Source: Myroides marinus | Lineage (GTDB): Bacteria > Bacteroidota > Bacteroidia > Flavobacteriales > Flavobacteriaceae | Direction of reading: 5' to 3' | DNA length: 64,000 nucleotides | Assembly: GCF_900109075.1 (NCBI RefSeq) | Contig: NZ_FNYS01000003.1 | Span: 1 to 64,000 of the forward strand | Shown: positions 54,095 to 62,792 of the stretch, in pieces | Layout: every line of letters begins with the position of its first letter | Position numbering within the stretch: position 1 is the stretch's first letter | The notes under the pieces: generated by a model | Told to the model about the DNA's origin: nothing | The model's input: only the letters and a program-made list of their open reading frames with translations | Databases searched by the model: none | Made by a program: the position numbers and the translations under genes

Positions 54095-54673
54095 TTAGTC
54101 TTGTTTTAGTAAAAAGTCAACTAATTGTGCAACAGCTTTTCCTCTGTGACTAATAGCATTCTTCGCTTTTATATCTATTTCAGCAAATGATTTATCCATT
54201 CCTTCTGCTACGAAAATGGGATCATAACCAAAACCATCAGTTCCTTTTCTCTCTTTTAATAACTGACCATCTATAATTCCAGTGAAGAAATAAGTCTCCG
54301 TGTGTAGATTAAGTGCTATTACAGTTTTAAAGTTAGCTTTTCGATTGCCTTCTTCTTTTAGTACTTCTAATAGTTTATCTATGTTGTCATTGTCATTTTT
54401 TTGTTCACCAGCATATCTAGCAGAATATACCCCAGGAGCTCCATTTAATGCGTCAACTTCTAAACCAGAGTCGTCAGCAAAACAATCATAACCATAATGT
54501 CTTTTGACAAAATCAGCCTTTAGCTTTGCATTTCCTTCTATTGTATCTGCGGTCTCAGGAATGTCGATATTACACCCGATGTCTTCTAAACTTAATATTT
54601 CAATAGAATCAGGTAATTGATTTCTGATTTCTTTAATCTTGTTTTTGTTGTTTGATGCGAAAACTAATTTCAT
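54095..54673 (-). CDS. rdgB: XTP/dITP pyrophosphatase (RdgB/HAM1)
   Basis: Removes non-canonical purine nucleoside triphosphates from the pool. I start at the ATG at 54673 because the family begins MKLVFASNNKNKIKEI; the upstream ATG at 54706 would overlap recG. The 192 residues match the usual length. SNNKNKIKEI, FADDSGLEVDALNGAPGVYS (metal and base pocket), FGYDPIF and the terminal SHRGKAV motif are present. It is 14 bases behind recG, the last gene of the pair. Confidence 0.95.
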   Translation of the reverse strand: MKLVFASNNKNKIKEIRNQLPDSIEILSLEDIGCNIDIPETADTIEGNAKLKADFVKRHYGYDCFADDSGLEVDALNGAPGVYSARYAGEQKNDNDNIDKLLEVLKEEGNRKANFKTVIALNLHTETYFFTGIIDGQLLKERKGTDGFGYDPIFVAEGMDKSFAEIDIKAKNAISHRGKAVAQLVDFLLKQD

Positions 54674-54687
54674 AATGTGCTGTGTGT

Positions 54688-56790
54688 TTAGCTTATATAG
54701 TTCCAAATAGTTGTTTTACTATTTATGATATTTAATTTGTTTTTTATTCTTTGATTTTCTGGTAACTCTAATGTAGGGTCATCTTTTAATAGCTGTACAG
54801 CGTTATGTCTAGCATATAGCATGATGTCTTGATCTTTGACAATATCAGCTATCTTTAGAGGGAGTGTACCACTCTGTTGTGTTCCCATGATATCACCTGG
54901 GCCTCTTAGTTTAAGGTCAACTTCAGATATTTCGAAACCATCATTAGTACGGCACATTGTTTCCATTCTAATTTTAGAATCATTACTTAATTTGTCACCA
55001 GTCATAAGTATACAATAGCTCTGTTCCGCTCCACGTCCCACGCGGCCTCTTAACTGGTGTAATTGTGATAGACCAAAACGCTCTGCACTTTCGATAATCA
55101 TCACAGAGGCATTAGGTACATTCACACCAACCTCAATAACAGTAGTAGCGACCATAATGTTAGTCTCTCCTTTAATAAACCTCTCCATTTCTCTATCTTT
55201 TTCAGCAGGAGTCATTTGTCCATGGACTATACTCACACTGTATTCTGGAAGAGGGAAATCTCTAGATATAGCTTCATAACCTTCCATTAGATTTTTATAA
55301 TCCAATGTTTCGCTCTCATCGATTAGTGGATATACAATATAGACCTGACGCCCTTTAGCTATTTCAGTCTTTAAGAAATGCCATACTGCTAATCGCTTTC
55401 CTTCAAAGTAGTGATTAGTTTGAATAGGTTTACGTCCAGGAGGTAATTCATCAATAACAGAAATATCTAGATCCCCATATAAACTCATTGCTAGAGTTCG
55501 CGGAATAGGGGTAGCTGTCATCACTAATACATGTGGAGGCAATGTGTTTTTATGCCAAAGTTTAGAACGTTGTTCTACTCCAAATCGGTGTTGCTCATCT
55601 ATAATAGCTAAGCCAAGATTTTTAAAGATAACCTTATCTTCAAATAAGGCATGTGTACCGATTAATATATGAAGTTCACCAGAGGCAAGTTCTTCATGTA
55701 ATATTCGCCTGTCAGCTGTTTTAGTAGACCCTGTTAATAGTTTGATATTTAATCCTAGTGATTTACCAAACTCAGAAATTCCTACAAAGTGTTGTGTAGC
55801 TAATATTTCTGTAGGTGCTACTATACAAGCTTGAAAGCCATTGTCTAATGCTAATAAGCAACTCATAAAGGCAACAATGGTTTTACCAGAACCAACATCC
55901 CCTTGTAATAAACGGTTCATTTGAGCTGGTGCACCTACGTCATTTCGGATTTCTTTTAATACTCTCTTCTGTGCTCCAGTAAGCGGGAAGGGTAGGTGTT
56001 CACTATAAAATGTATTAAAGTAGTCACCAACGTGTTCAAAAGGATATCCTTTAATTTTGTCCTTTCGGGCAATATTCTTTATTAGTAATTGCAATTGAAC
56101 ATAGAATAACTCCTCAAACTTTAATCTAAATTGCGCTTTGCCAAGCATATCCGCATTCTTAGGAAAGTGGATATTAATTAAAGCATCTTGCATGGAGATT
56201 AAGTTCAATTTTCTTTTAAATTCATCTGATAATGTGTCTATGTATAAAGAATGAGTTTCTTTTACTAATTGCATCATCATTTTGATAATAGATTTATTAG
56301 ATATCCTAGCTCCAAACTTTTCAGTAGAAGGATATACTGCCTGCATAGAAGTAGCTATGTTTTTTTGGTGTTCTTCTAGTAAGTCTAATTCAGGATGTGG
56401 CATAGAAAAGCTATTGCTAAAACTATTTAGTTTGCCAAAAGCTACATACGGTGTATTGAGTTTAAGATTCTCTTGTATCCATTTAAAACCTTGAAACCAT
56501 ACTAATTCAATCTGCCCAGTACCATCTGTAAAAGTTGCAACAAGACGTTTTCCTCTTTTTTGTTCAACCGTTTTTATATGTATGATTTTACCGATAATCT
56601 GTACTTCACTACTGTTGTTGTACAGTTCATTGATCTTATAATATTGAGTTCTGTCAATATATCTGTTAGGGTATAAGTGTAGTAAATCTCTATAGGTGAA
56701 TATCCCTAGCTCACGTTTAAACAAGTCAGCACGTTGAGGGCCAACTCCTTTAAGGTATTCAATAGGGGTATCAAGTAGATTATTAGACAT
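54688..56790 (-). CDS. recG: ATP-dependent DNA helicase RecG
   Basis: Remodels stalled replication forks and branched DNA. The 700 residues contain the N-terminal wedge/OB region (EVQIIGKIIHIKTVEQKRGK near 58-77), then the helicase core with P-loop LLQGDVGSGKTIVAF near 290-304, the DEQHRFG Walker B motif near 397, TATPIPRTLA and the QLRGRVGRG motif VI. A TRG-type C-terminus is present (TNDGFEISEVDLKLRGPGDI). Length and order are standard. It is co-transcribed with rdgB. Confidence 0.97.
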   Translation of the reverse strand: MSNNLLDTPIEYLKGVGPQRADLFKRELGIFTYRDLLHLYPNRYIDRTQYYKINELYNNSSEVQIIGKIIHIKTVEQKRGKRLVATFTDGTGQIELVWFQGFKWIQENLKLNTPYVAFGKLNSFSNSFSMPHPELDLLEEHQKNIATSMQAVYPSTEKFGARISNKSIIKMMMQLVKETHSLYIDTLSDEFKRKLNLISMQDALINIHFPKNADMLGKAQFRLKFEELFYVQLQLLIKNIARKDKIKGYPFEHVGDYFNTFYSEHLPFPLTGAQKRVLKEIRNDVGAPAQMNRLLQGDVGSGKTIVAFMSCLLALDNGFQACIVAPTEILATQHFVGISEFGKSLGLNIKLLTGSTKTADRRILHEELASGELHILIGTHALFEDKVIFKNLGLAIIDEQHRFGVEQRSKLWHKNTLPPHVLVMTATPIPRTLAMSLYGDLDISVIDELPPGRKPIQTNHYFEGKRLAVWHFLKTEIAKGRQVYIVYPLIDESETLDYKNLMEGYEAISRDFPLPEYSVSIVHGQMTPAEKDREMERFIKGETNIMVATTVIEVGVNVPNASVMIIESAERFGLSQLHQLRGRVGRGAEQSYCILMTGDKLSNDSKIRMETMCRTNDGFEISEVDLKLRGPGDIMGTQQSGTLPLKIADIVKDQDIMLYARHNAVQLLKDDPTLELPENQRIKNKLNIINSKTTIWNYIS

Positions 56791-56819
56791 ATTATTTAAA
56801 TAAATACAGTGCTAAGATA

Positions 56820-56827
56820 CAAATTTA
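56820..56827 (-). promoter_or_regulatory. Candidate -7 box of recG
   Basis: CAAATTTA reads TAAATTTG on the minus strand, 29 bases before the ATG. Confidence 0.4.
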
Positions 56828-56918
56828 TGGGACGAAATACCTAATTTGAAGGTAGTGTCTCATGCTATAAATTAGGGCAAAAGCTGGTTGTAGAAGAGAA
56901 TTGAGAGGATTAGGAAAC

Positions 56919-56946
56919 AAAAAAAGTGGGCTATTGCCCACTTTTA
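56919..56946 (-). terminator. Terminator of the DUF4377 lipoprotein gene
   Basis: AAAAAGTGGGC and GCCCACTTTT form a stem with a TATT loop. The minus-strand T-run follows. Confidence 0.85.
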
Positions 56947-56965
56947 AACTCACTCTAATGAATGA

Positions 56966-57382
56966 TTATTTTTTTGTTTTAGAAATTTCTTTTACTAAAG
57001 TGTATTTAATAGAAGAAGCATCAGCAGGAACGTTTTCTAATTTTTCACGTTTTACTTCTACCACGTATTCATAACCTTCTTCATAATTAAATCCGTCAAT
57101 ACTAGTATACATTAGAGTCCAGTCTTTATCACCATCCTCTTTAATTTGCATACATTTCATTGGAGCAACACCTGTACAATCTACTAACTTAGAAGCGATA
57201 GTATAAGTAACATTTCCTAATTCTTCTTTTGCTTCAGGAGCAGTTTCTGCTGGAGCTTCTTCTGGAGTTACAGCTTGTTCAGTTGTTTCTGTTGCTGGAG
57301 CTGTTGCATTTTGATCTCCATCTTTTTTACAAGAAGTGAAAGCAAATCCAACTACAGCGGCTAATAATAAAATCTTTTTCAT
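56966..57382 (-). CDS. DUF4377 domain lipoprotein
   Basis: 138 residues. The signal (MKKILLLAAVVGFAFTSCKK) has the lipidated Cys18. A Thr/Ala/Pro/Glu-rich linker (about 25-53) leads to a DUF4377 domain recognised by LVDCTGVAPMKCMQIKEDGD and DGFNYEEGYEYVVEVKREKL. The lysines after the cysteine differ from the acidic residues expected for surface export, so it may stay periplasm-facing. No function is established for the domain. It is a single gene with its own -7 box and terminator. Confidence 0.85.
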   Translation of the reverse strand: MKKILLLAAVVGFAFTSCKKDGDQNATAPATETTEQAVTPEEAPAETAPEAKEELGNVTYTIASKLVDCTGVAPMKCMQIKEDGDKDWTLMYTSIDGFNYEEGYEYVVEVKREKLENVPADASSIKYTLVKEISKTKK

Positions 57383-57402
57383 GATAATTGTTTTTATTAA
57401 AA

Positions 57403-57410
57403 CAAAGATA
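57403..57410 (-). promoter_or_regulatory. Candidate -7 box of the DUF4377 gene
   Basis: CAAAGATA reads TATCTTTG on the minus strand, 20 bases before the ATG. Confidence 0.45.
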
Positions 57411-57666
57411 CTAAGTATTTAATATTTATTGTATTAAAAATCAAATAAAAAGTTATAAAGGATTTGTTAGAAGGAGGTTTAATGTATTTATTTCACAAGT
57501 AACGACAAGAGATTAGATGTTGCGAATTAGCTTTACAACATAAAGAGTCTATAGCTTCTTTATGAATATGAACATAAAGAACCTTAGAAAGTAATTAAAT
57601 CCTGATAAGTTGGATAGTGTGTCTGGCTACAGTAATCATCTTATCGCTTATGAGAAGCTACATTAT

Positions 57667-58689
57667 TCATTCATCGAGTATTTCCTTCTCATTATTTTTG
57701 TCTGTAGGTGGTAATGCTTCTAAAATAGAACGAGGTTCATAATTTAAATTATTATCATTCAGTTGTGACGAATCGGATCGGATTAGTGGCTTTTCCGTTT
57801 TCTTGCCTATAGTATTTTTGGAAATTACTTGTATGTATTTTCTTTCCCTATCCGTGTTGGAGTGATCCACAGTGTCATTATTGGAGTTATCTTGCTTTTC
57901 ATCATTGATGGAGCTAATTCGTGATCCATTCTCTTCTTCTGTTATCACAGCATCAGAATTGTTCTGTACAGAGTCATTTTCTTCCACTACTGAAGTATTA
58001 GAATAGGTTTGTGATCCGTTCATTTCTTCAGTAACTATTTCGCCTATAGCCACTATACCGTGATAAGCACTCGTACTAATTAGTTTACCATCAGCAGATT
58101 TCCATACACTCCAAAAGTGAACGTTGCCATCTGTCCAATCCTTAGGCAAATCAAAGTGTACAAACTTATCTTCACGCTTACCAGAAGATTCGATTTCGTT
58201 TGTTTCACCAGTGTTTTCGTGATAGGCTACAAGGGTTAATCTATCTGTTCCTTTGGTCATTAAATTCACAATACTATTATCCCAAGCAACTTTTAAACGA
58301 CCCGTTTTAAGAATATTAATTTTTTTAATCACAGCAGGAGGTAGAGGACCAATAGATAAAATTACAGCAGATACATCTATACAAGGTATACCATCGATCA
58401 TCACAACGCCTTCTTTGGACAACATCGAAATTAGTTGTTCCTTACCAGAAGCCATTTTGTTATTGAGCAAGGCTGGTGGACAATGGCGATTAACAAAGTC
58501 TTTGAACTTACTAGCAAACGTTGACACGACGCCAAACTTACTGCGACACTTGATTTGTTTATCAGTAGCGGGTTTATTAGAGCGAGATGGTTTTGATCGG
58601 ATATAATATCGACCTCTCCACATAAAACCTACTACAGTACCTACTGTACCGTTTACACCACCTAATATTCCCTCTTTGATTTCTGCCAT
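57667..58689 (-). CDS. DUF6266 family protein
   Basis: 340 residues. The N-terminus (IKEGILGGVNGTVGTVVGFM, then WRGRYYIRSKPSRSNKPAT) is characteristic of DUF6266 proteins, which are frequent and multicopy in Bacteroidota. A beta-rich core follows to about 215. A low-complexity Asn/Ser/Asp/Glu tail with the repeated element EENGS (about 225-300) ends the protein. There is no signal peptide. The function is unknown. It borders the repeat-rich accessory island, and its tail composition suggests fast evolution. Confidence 0.78.
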   Translation of the reverse strand: MAEIKEGILGGVNGTVGTVVGFMWRGRYYIRSKPSRSNKPATDKQIKCRSKFGVVSTFASKFKDFVNRHCPPALLNNKMASGKEQLISMLSKEGVVMIDGIPCIDVSAVILSIGPLPPAVIKKINILKTGRLKVAWDNSIVNLMTKGTDRLTLVAYHENTGETNEIESSGKREDKFVHFDLPKDWTDGNVHFWSVWKSADGKLISTSAYHGIVAIGEIVTEEMNGSQTYSNTSVVEENDSVQNNSDAVITEEENGSRISSINDEKQDNSNNDTVDHSNTDRERKYIQVISKNTIGKKTEKPLIRSDSSQLNDNNLNYEPRSILEALPPTDKNNEKEILDE

Positions 58690-59281
58690 GATATTTGATT
58701 TTTTATTTGCAAGATATTAACCACATCAACATCATTCTTTCGTTAATCAAAGAGCTTTCAAAAAACTTTTTCTGAGGATACATCAGTGTTTTGCTAGTTT
58801 GAGATACTAAAATGAAGGTTCTCAAATACAGTGATTCTGCGTATCAAGACTGTTTTTGGGGATTATAATGGATAATCAAGAGGTACTTGAAACGAGAATA
58901 ACACATCAATAAAACAAGAATTCTTCGATAAAAGACCTCTCTACTCAATTAAATACGGCTTATTCACGTTCTATTGTCGAACAACTTTTATTGAGTACCC
59001 TATTTTATTGGCTTTATGGTCATATTTAGGAAAGGACTATTGTAGGTGTTTTTTGTTAAATCATTGTTTATTAGTGTTGTATGTAAAATTGACTCAAAAA
59101 AAAGTGCTACACTTTTTTCTGAATTCCGCTCATAAATGAGTTTTTTAGGGACTGTTTAAAAAAATGACAGGAAGTAATACTTATAAAAGTCTTTATTGTG
59201 ATGGATAGAGAGGGGATTGAATAAAAAATGAGGAAGTTTTTTGAATAGGAAAAGGTGTAGAGTAGTGATGGTTAGCTATTA
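58690..59281. other. 592-base spacer at the left edge of the accessory island
   Basis: AT-rich with no coding frame, RNA or clear hairpin. Its only identifiable role is upstream sequence for the DUF6266 gene; I see no exact TAnnTTTG box there. Confidence 0.45.
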
Positions 59282-59350
59282 ATTATTTATGTATCTTAGG
59301 GAGTGGAGCGGAATACTTCGCACGGATTGCAAATCCGTACGATCGGGGGG
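59282..59350 (+). repeat. Island repeat, copy A (full)
   Basis: ATTATTTATGTA, AGGGAGTGGA, ATACTTCGCACGGATT, CAAATCCG and CGATCGGGG occur in this order. The copy at 61204-61265 has the same parts; copy A has five extra bases (GCGGA) after AGTGGA. The centre (CGGATT-GCA-AATCCG) is a small palindrome. The next gene begins 20-45 bases later. Confidence 0.85.
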
Positions 59351-59395
59351 TATGTAAAATAGAAATAAGATGAGAAAAGTAATATAGTAACACCA

Positions 59396-59731
59396 ATGTT
59401 TATCATTAGTTGTAGACATTCAAAATCTAAAGAATATAAAGGGTATATGTATTATGATAAAATACCTTTGAGTGAGGTGAAGATTTTAGAAGAAGGAACG
59501 GATAACTTCACATATACAAATCATAGTGGATATTTTATACTGAAGAGAAGTGATAAAAACTACATAAACGATTTAGTTATTTATAGACATAATAGCATAG
59601 ATACATTAGATGTAGAAAGAGGACGAGCTTCTATAGGATCTGGAAGTTATTACTTGTTTTTAGAACCATTTAGAAAAATTGATACAGTTGATTTGCATTG
59701 GGAGAATAAAATAAAATCTAAAAATTATTGA
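59396..59731 (+). CDS. Small orphan lipoprotein-like gene of the island
   Basis: 111 residues from the ATG at 59396, beginning MFIISCRHSK, where FIISC looks like the end of a lipoprotein signal. An ATG at 59371 (MRKVI) in another frame precedes it and stops at once, so the signal peptide may be split by a one- or two-base frameshift. The body resembles a small carboxypeptidase-regulatory-like fold (EYKGYMYYDKIPLSEVKI, HSGYFILKRS). It follows copy A of the island repeat. An immunity-type or surface role is possible; no function is established. Confidence 0.6.
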   Translation: MFIISCRHSKSKEYKGYMYYDKIPLSEVKILEEGTDNFTYTNHSGYFILKRSDKNYINDLVIYRHNSIDTLDVERGRASIGSGSYYLFLEPFRKIDTVDLHWENKIKSKNY

Positions 59732-60120
59732 ATAAAAAATAATGGTGAAAGTTATTTGTTTGATTTCCTCCCAGTAGTATAATAAATCCTTTTTTAGGAA
59801 AGCGTAGTTTCTAAAAACTTATTGTGATTTGTTTAAGAATCTTTATATGAGTAGTTAAGCTAAATAGAGAGTTCTTATTGATGTTGTATTTTTTCAGAAT
59901 AATAAACATTGATAAAATAAGGAATAGAGATAAAATAGTATTTGGAAATTAATTTATGATAGTTAACAATGAAACCAAAAAACAATAAAGAAATATGGAA
60001 GAGCTACTGGTTATTTTCATTTTACCTAGTATGCTCGGTAGGTTGTGCGCGATCGGGGTACTGACTTTAGATTATTGAATAATTAATGAAATAAGAGATA
60101 AAAAAATAACTAAGTATATC
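59732..60120. other. 389-base spacer with a repeat remnant
   Basis: AT-rich. A short frame of about 35 codons starting at the ATG at 59971 codes a hydrophobic stretch and runs across the repeat remnant at 60047-60060. It may be the N-terminus of a gene truncated at the repeat. Nothing else is recognised. Confidence 0.4.
60047..60060 (+). repeat. Island repeat, right-end remnant
   Basis: GCGCGATCGGGGTA is identical to the right end of the copy at 61204-61265 and lies about 60 bases before the next gene start. Confidence 0.6.
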
Positions 60121-60606
60121 ATGGTAAAAGAGTATGAATTAAATAATGGTAAAGTAGTTTCAGGTGAAATAGTTTATTACAATAGAGAAAAAAATATTGG
60201 TATGGGTATTGTTTTTAATAGTTGTGATTATTTGCTTTTTAAGGATTCTAAGTATTTTACTATTAATAAAAATGAAGATTTAATGATAGGGTTGTTAGCA
60301 TTTTTAGAAATTAGTATACGTGATATAGAGAAAAAATTAGAAAAAAAAAATTTAGACCTTTTTAAAGTTTTTCCCATTGAAAAAATTGTTTTGACAGCAT
60401 TTTACAGAGATAATAATGATTTTAGTTGTTTGTTTTCATTGTATTGGAGGGAATTAGCCTTGAATTGGATAGAGGAGCTAAATCTTAATAGCTCAGGTGT
60501 ATTAACAATGTTAGAAATTGAGTATAACAATGTTCCAAAAGGAGGAATAAAAGGTTGGAAAAAAAGAATTAAACATGTAAAAGAATTAATTACAAGGGAG
60601 AGATGA
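60121..60606 (+). CDS. Orphan gene of the island, unknown function
   Basis: 161 residues, soluble, with no signal peptide. It opens VKEYELNNGKVVSGEIVYYN and then has an N-terminal beta-rich part. A charged helical segment follows (RDIEKKLEKKNLDLFKVF), and the end is KGWKKRIKHVKELITR. The size and lack of family resemble immunity proteins of polymorphic toxin systems, but no toxin gene is in the window, so this is only a suggestion. Codon use is even more A/T-rich than in core genes. Confidence 0.55.
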   Translation: MVKEYELNNGKVVSGEIVYYNREKNIGMGIVFNSCDYLLFKDSKYFTINKNEDLMIGLLAFLEISIRDIEKKLEKKNLDLFKVFPIEKIVLTAFYRDNNDFSCLFSLYWRELALNWIEELNLNSSGVLTMLEIEYNNVPKGGIKGWKKRIKHVKELITRER

Positions 60607-60650
60607 TTCTATTTATGTGATTTTTTGTAAATCAGATAGTAAAATACTAA

Positions 60651-60697
60651 TTTTAGGGATAGGAATACTGTGTATGGATTGCAAATCTGTGTGATTG
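60651..60697 (+). repeat. Island repeat, decayed copy
   Basis: AGGGATAGGAATACT, GGATTGCAAATC and GTGTGATTGG align with copy A over its central part. Most differences are C-to-T or G-to-A changes. Confidence 0.6.
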
Positions 60698-60732
60698 GTG
60701 TTGTGGGTATTCCGCCCTGTTGGCACGCAACG

Positions 60733-60757
60733 GTAGGGGCGATACTTTACGCCCTAC
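60733..60757. repeat. GTAGGGGC palindromic repeat
   Basis: GTAGGGGC and GCCCTAC arms surround GATACTTTAC. It resembles the element at 754-775 in layout (arm, ATACTTT centre, arm). Confidence 0.5.
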
Positions 60758-60850
60758 AACGTGTATCTACAACGTATCGTGAGGTGTAATAGATCATCTA
60801 CCTCTTGAGTTCATAATATTTTTAGATCGTTATGGATTTGCCTTCTTATA

Positions 60851-61110
60851 TGATTGTGGAGATGCTGTGTGGAGATTGTTTGCGGGGCAGGGCAGAGCGT
60901 TTGAAAATATCTTGTAGATATTTTTAGCGAATGAGCCAGGTGTTGCAAGGAAAATACGCCCGTACTATTGTGGAATTTGATTGTGGAGATGCTGTGTGGA
61001 GATTGTTTGTGGGGTAGGGCAGAGCGTTTGAAAATATCTTGTAGATATTTTTAGCGAATGAGCGAGGTGTTGCAAGGAAAATACACCCGTACTATTGGGG
61101 AATTTGATTG
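60851..61110. repeat. 127-bp tandem duplication
   Basis: Two nearly identical units begin at 60851 and 60978 (both TGATTGTGGAGATGCTGTGT), and the first seven bases recur at 61104. I count about five substitutions between the units. Each unit contains an inverted repeat (AAAATATC-TTGTA-GATATTTT). Confidence 0.9.
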
Positions 61111-61203
61111 TATATATTACGTTTTGTTGGGACACAATGGGAGATCTTTAGTCACTTCTATATATAACATCTTGTTATTCATCATAGATTAAGAGTATAA
61201 ACT

Positions 61204-61265
61204 ATTATTTATGTACTTTAGGGAGTGGAATACTTCGCACGGATTACAAATCCGCGCGATCGGGG
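61204..61265 (+). repeat. Island repeat, copy B (full)
   Basis: It matches copy A from ATTATTTATGTA to CGATCGGGG apart from the five-base gap and a few changes. It ends 29 bases before the ATG at 61295. Confidence 0.85.
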
Positions 61266-61294
61266 TAGTATTCTAATAACAAAATAGAGATAAA

Positions 61295-62377
61295 ATGTTT
61301 AAAAAAATAAAAAGCTTCGAAAAGGTTTCTTTTTATAAATTAAGAGGAAATGATTGTATTATAAAGTATTCAGATAATTCACTTTATGTAAATAATTTCA
61401 AAGTGTTTGAAAATGTGGGAAATCAGTATCTTATTATGAATGATAATATTTTAGTGTTTCTCAATAAACAATATACTAAACAATATTTATTCGACTTAGG
61501 AAATAAGTCTCTTAAGAGTATTGATAATTTTTTAGCAATAGGAAAAGATGTTATCGATGGAAATAAATGTTTAACAAAAAAAATGAGTAATGATTTCTTA
61601 TCATGGCAATTAGTCTCTTATGATATTAAAGAAGATGTGATAGTTGAGGAGTATAGTATACGAGATACTCTTTATACGTATTATTTTGACAGTAAAATTA
61701 TTTATCAAGAAGGAGAAGACTTGGTATTAAGAAGTTTATTAGGGGAGTATTTGTGGAAATTTCCTTTGTCAGAATTAGGTGTAGATCCGTATGAACCACA
61801 AAAGGTAGATAGTATAAAAGATATATTAGGTGTTGTAAGTAATAATTTTTGGATTTATACTCGAGCAGGTAGATTGATTTGTTTAGATTTAAATACTGGA
61901 GTTATTAAGAGAAAAATATCAGGAAATCCTCTTGACTCTATTGTTGAGTATCACAATACCCAAGGGTTAGGAAGATGTTATTTAGATGAGAAAACAGGAA
62001 ATATAGTAAGTATAAGTTCTATTTGTTTTCAAATGATAAATGGAGAAACATGTACTTTAGAATCAAGTTGTAATTATTTAGATGAGGATTTATTAGGGAT
62101 TGGTAAATATAAAAGTATCTATGCTCCATTACATCAAGGTGACTATTTTACATTTATAGCAGAGAAAGAGAATGATTATGGAGGTAGTAGATATATAGGT
62201 GTGTTTGATTATGTTAAAAGGAAATTAGTTTGGGATTATGAAGTATTTACCCAAGAAGAAATAAATCAAACAAGAAATAAGTTAGTTCCTCCACAAAAAC
62301 TTTACATTACAGAGGATGGTAGGAAAATGTATATTAAAGATTTTCATGATACATTACATGTTTTTGAAAGAGAATAA
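61295..62377 (+). CDS. Orphan beta-propeller-like gene of the island
   Basis: 360 residues, with no signal peptide. The sequence is made of repeated short beta-strand segments with aromatic and Asp/Gly turns (GRLICLDLNTGVIKRKISGN near 190-210, FDYVKRKLVWDYEVFTQEE near 308-326). This is the pattern of PQQ-like or WD-like propeller blades. The RLICLDLNTG block is typical of a PQQ-type blade. It directly follows the full island repeat. Function unknown; proteins of this kind occur as immunity proteins or orphan genes in toxin islands, which here is inference. Confidence 0.6.
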   Translation: MFKKIKSFEKVSFYKLRGNDCIIKYSDNSLYVNNFKVFENVGNQYLIMNDNILVFLNKQYTKQYLFDLGNKSLKSIDNFLAIGKDVIDGNKCLTKKMSNDFLSWQLVSYDIKEDVIVEEYSIRDTLYTYYFDSKIIYQEGEDLVLRSLLGEYLWKFPLSELGVDPYEPQKVDSIKDILGVVSNNFWIYTRAGRLICLDLNTGVIKRKISGNPLDSIVEYHNTQGLGRCYLDEKTGNIVSISSICFQMINGETCTLESSCNYLDEDLLGIGKYKSIYAPLHQGDYFTFIAEKENDYGGSRYIGVFDYVKRKLVWDYEVFTQEEINQTRNKLVPPQKLYITEDGRKMYIKDFHDTLHVFERE

Positions 62378-62384
62378 ACGAAAG

Positions 62385-62412
62385 ACAGCTCCCAAAGTGG
62401 AGCTGTTATTTA
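62385..62412 (+). terminator. Weak terminator after the propeller-like gene
   Basis: ACAGCTCC and GGAGCTGT pair, followed by TTATTTATTT rather than a pure T-run. Confidence 0.5.
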
Positions 62413-62471
62413 TTTATAGGATGATTATATATAGTACCTTAACTAATAGTTACTATTGTGGTGTTACGAGT

Positions 62472-62499
62472 GAGATGCCTCCTTGCGTTGGCATGACAT
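62472..62499. repeat. Fragment of a GCATGAC-type intergenic repeat
   Basis: GAGATGCCTCCTTGCG, then TTGGCATGACA, is like one end of a palindromic element common in this phylum as I remember it. A CGACGTCTCTAC fragment near 62530 may be a piece of the GTAGAGACG element. Low certainty. Confidence 0.35.
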
Positions 62500-62626
62500 A
62501 GATTGTAGAAATACGTTGTGGTAGATAGTCGACGTCTCTACGCCTATAATCGTCGTGTTCTTCTCTTTTTGGTAGAAAGGGCTGAGAGAAGGTGTTCGCA
62601 GAAAACTGTGCACTAAATTAGGGATA

Positions 62627-62658
62627 TAAAAAAAGCTTCACTAGAAGTGAAGCTTTAA
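62627..62658 (-). terminator. Terminator of the tRNA gene
   Basis: AAAGCTTCACT and AGTGAAGCTTT form a stem. On the minus strand it is followed by a seven-base T-run. Confidence 0.8.
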
Positions 62659-62662
62659 GAAG

Positions 62663-62737
62663 TGGGCGATGAGGGATTCGAACCCCCGACCCCCTCGGTG
62701 TAAACGAGGTGCTCTGAACCAACTGAGCTAATCGCCC
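62663..62737 (-). tRNA. tRNA-Val (anticodon TAC)
   Basis: On the minus strand the acceptor arms GGGCGAT / ATCGCCC pair fully. The D-arm region is AGCTCAGTTGG, the anticodon stem CCTCG / CGAGG holds the loop TTTACAC with TAC in the middle, and the T-arm is GGGGGTTCGAATCCC. The discriminator base is A, and CCA is not encoded. It borders the accessory island on the right, a common site for integration, although I see no attachment-site duplication. Confidence 0.96.
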
Positions 62738-62792
62738 TAAACAGGATGGCAAAGATAGAAATGTTTTTTAAAACTACAAGTGCCTTTCTGAA

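Larger units (their letters stand above)
60607..61294. other. 688-base repeat-filled spacer
   Basis: It holds, in order, a decayed island repeat, a GTAGGGGC palindrome, two copies of a 127-bp unit and a full island repeat, listed separately. No coding frame stands out. Base composition is higher in G+C than the flanking genes. Confidence 0.6.

Noticed and set aside
62663..62737. Integration of the island into tRNA-Val
   Set aside because: The island lies beside the tRNA, but I find no duplicated tRNA end and no integrase, so this is not supported.
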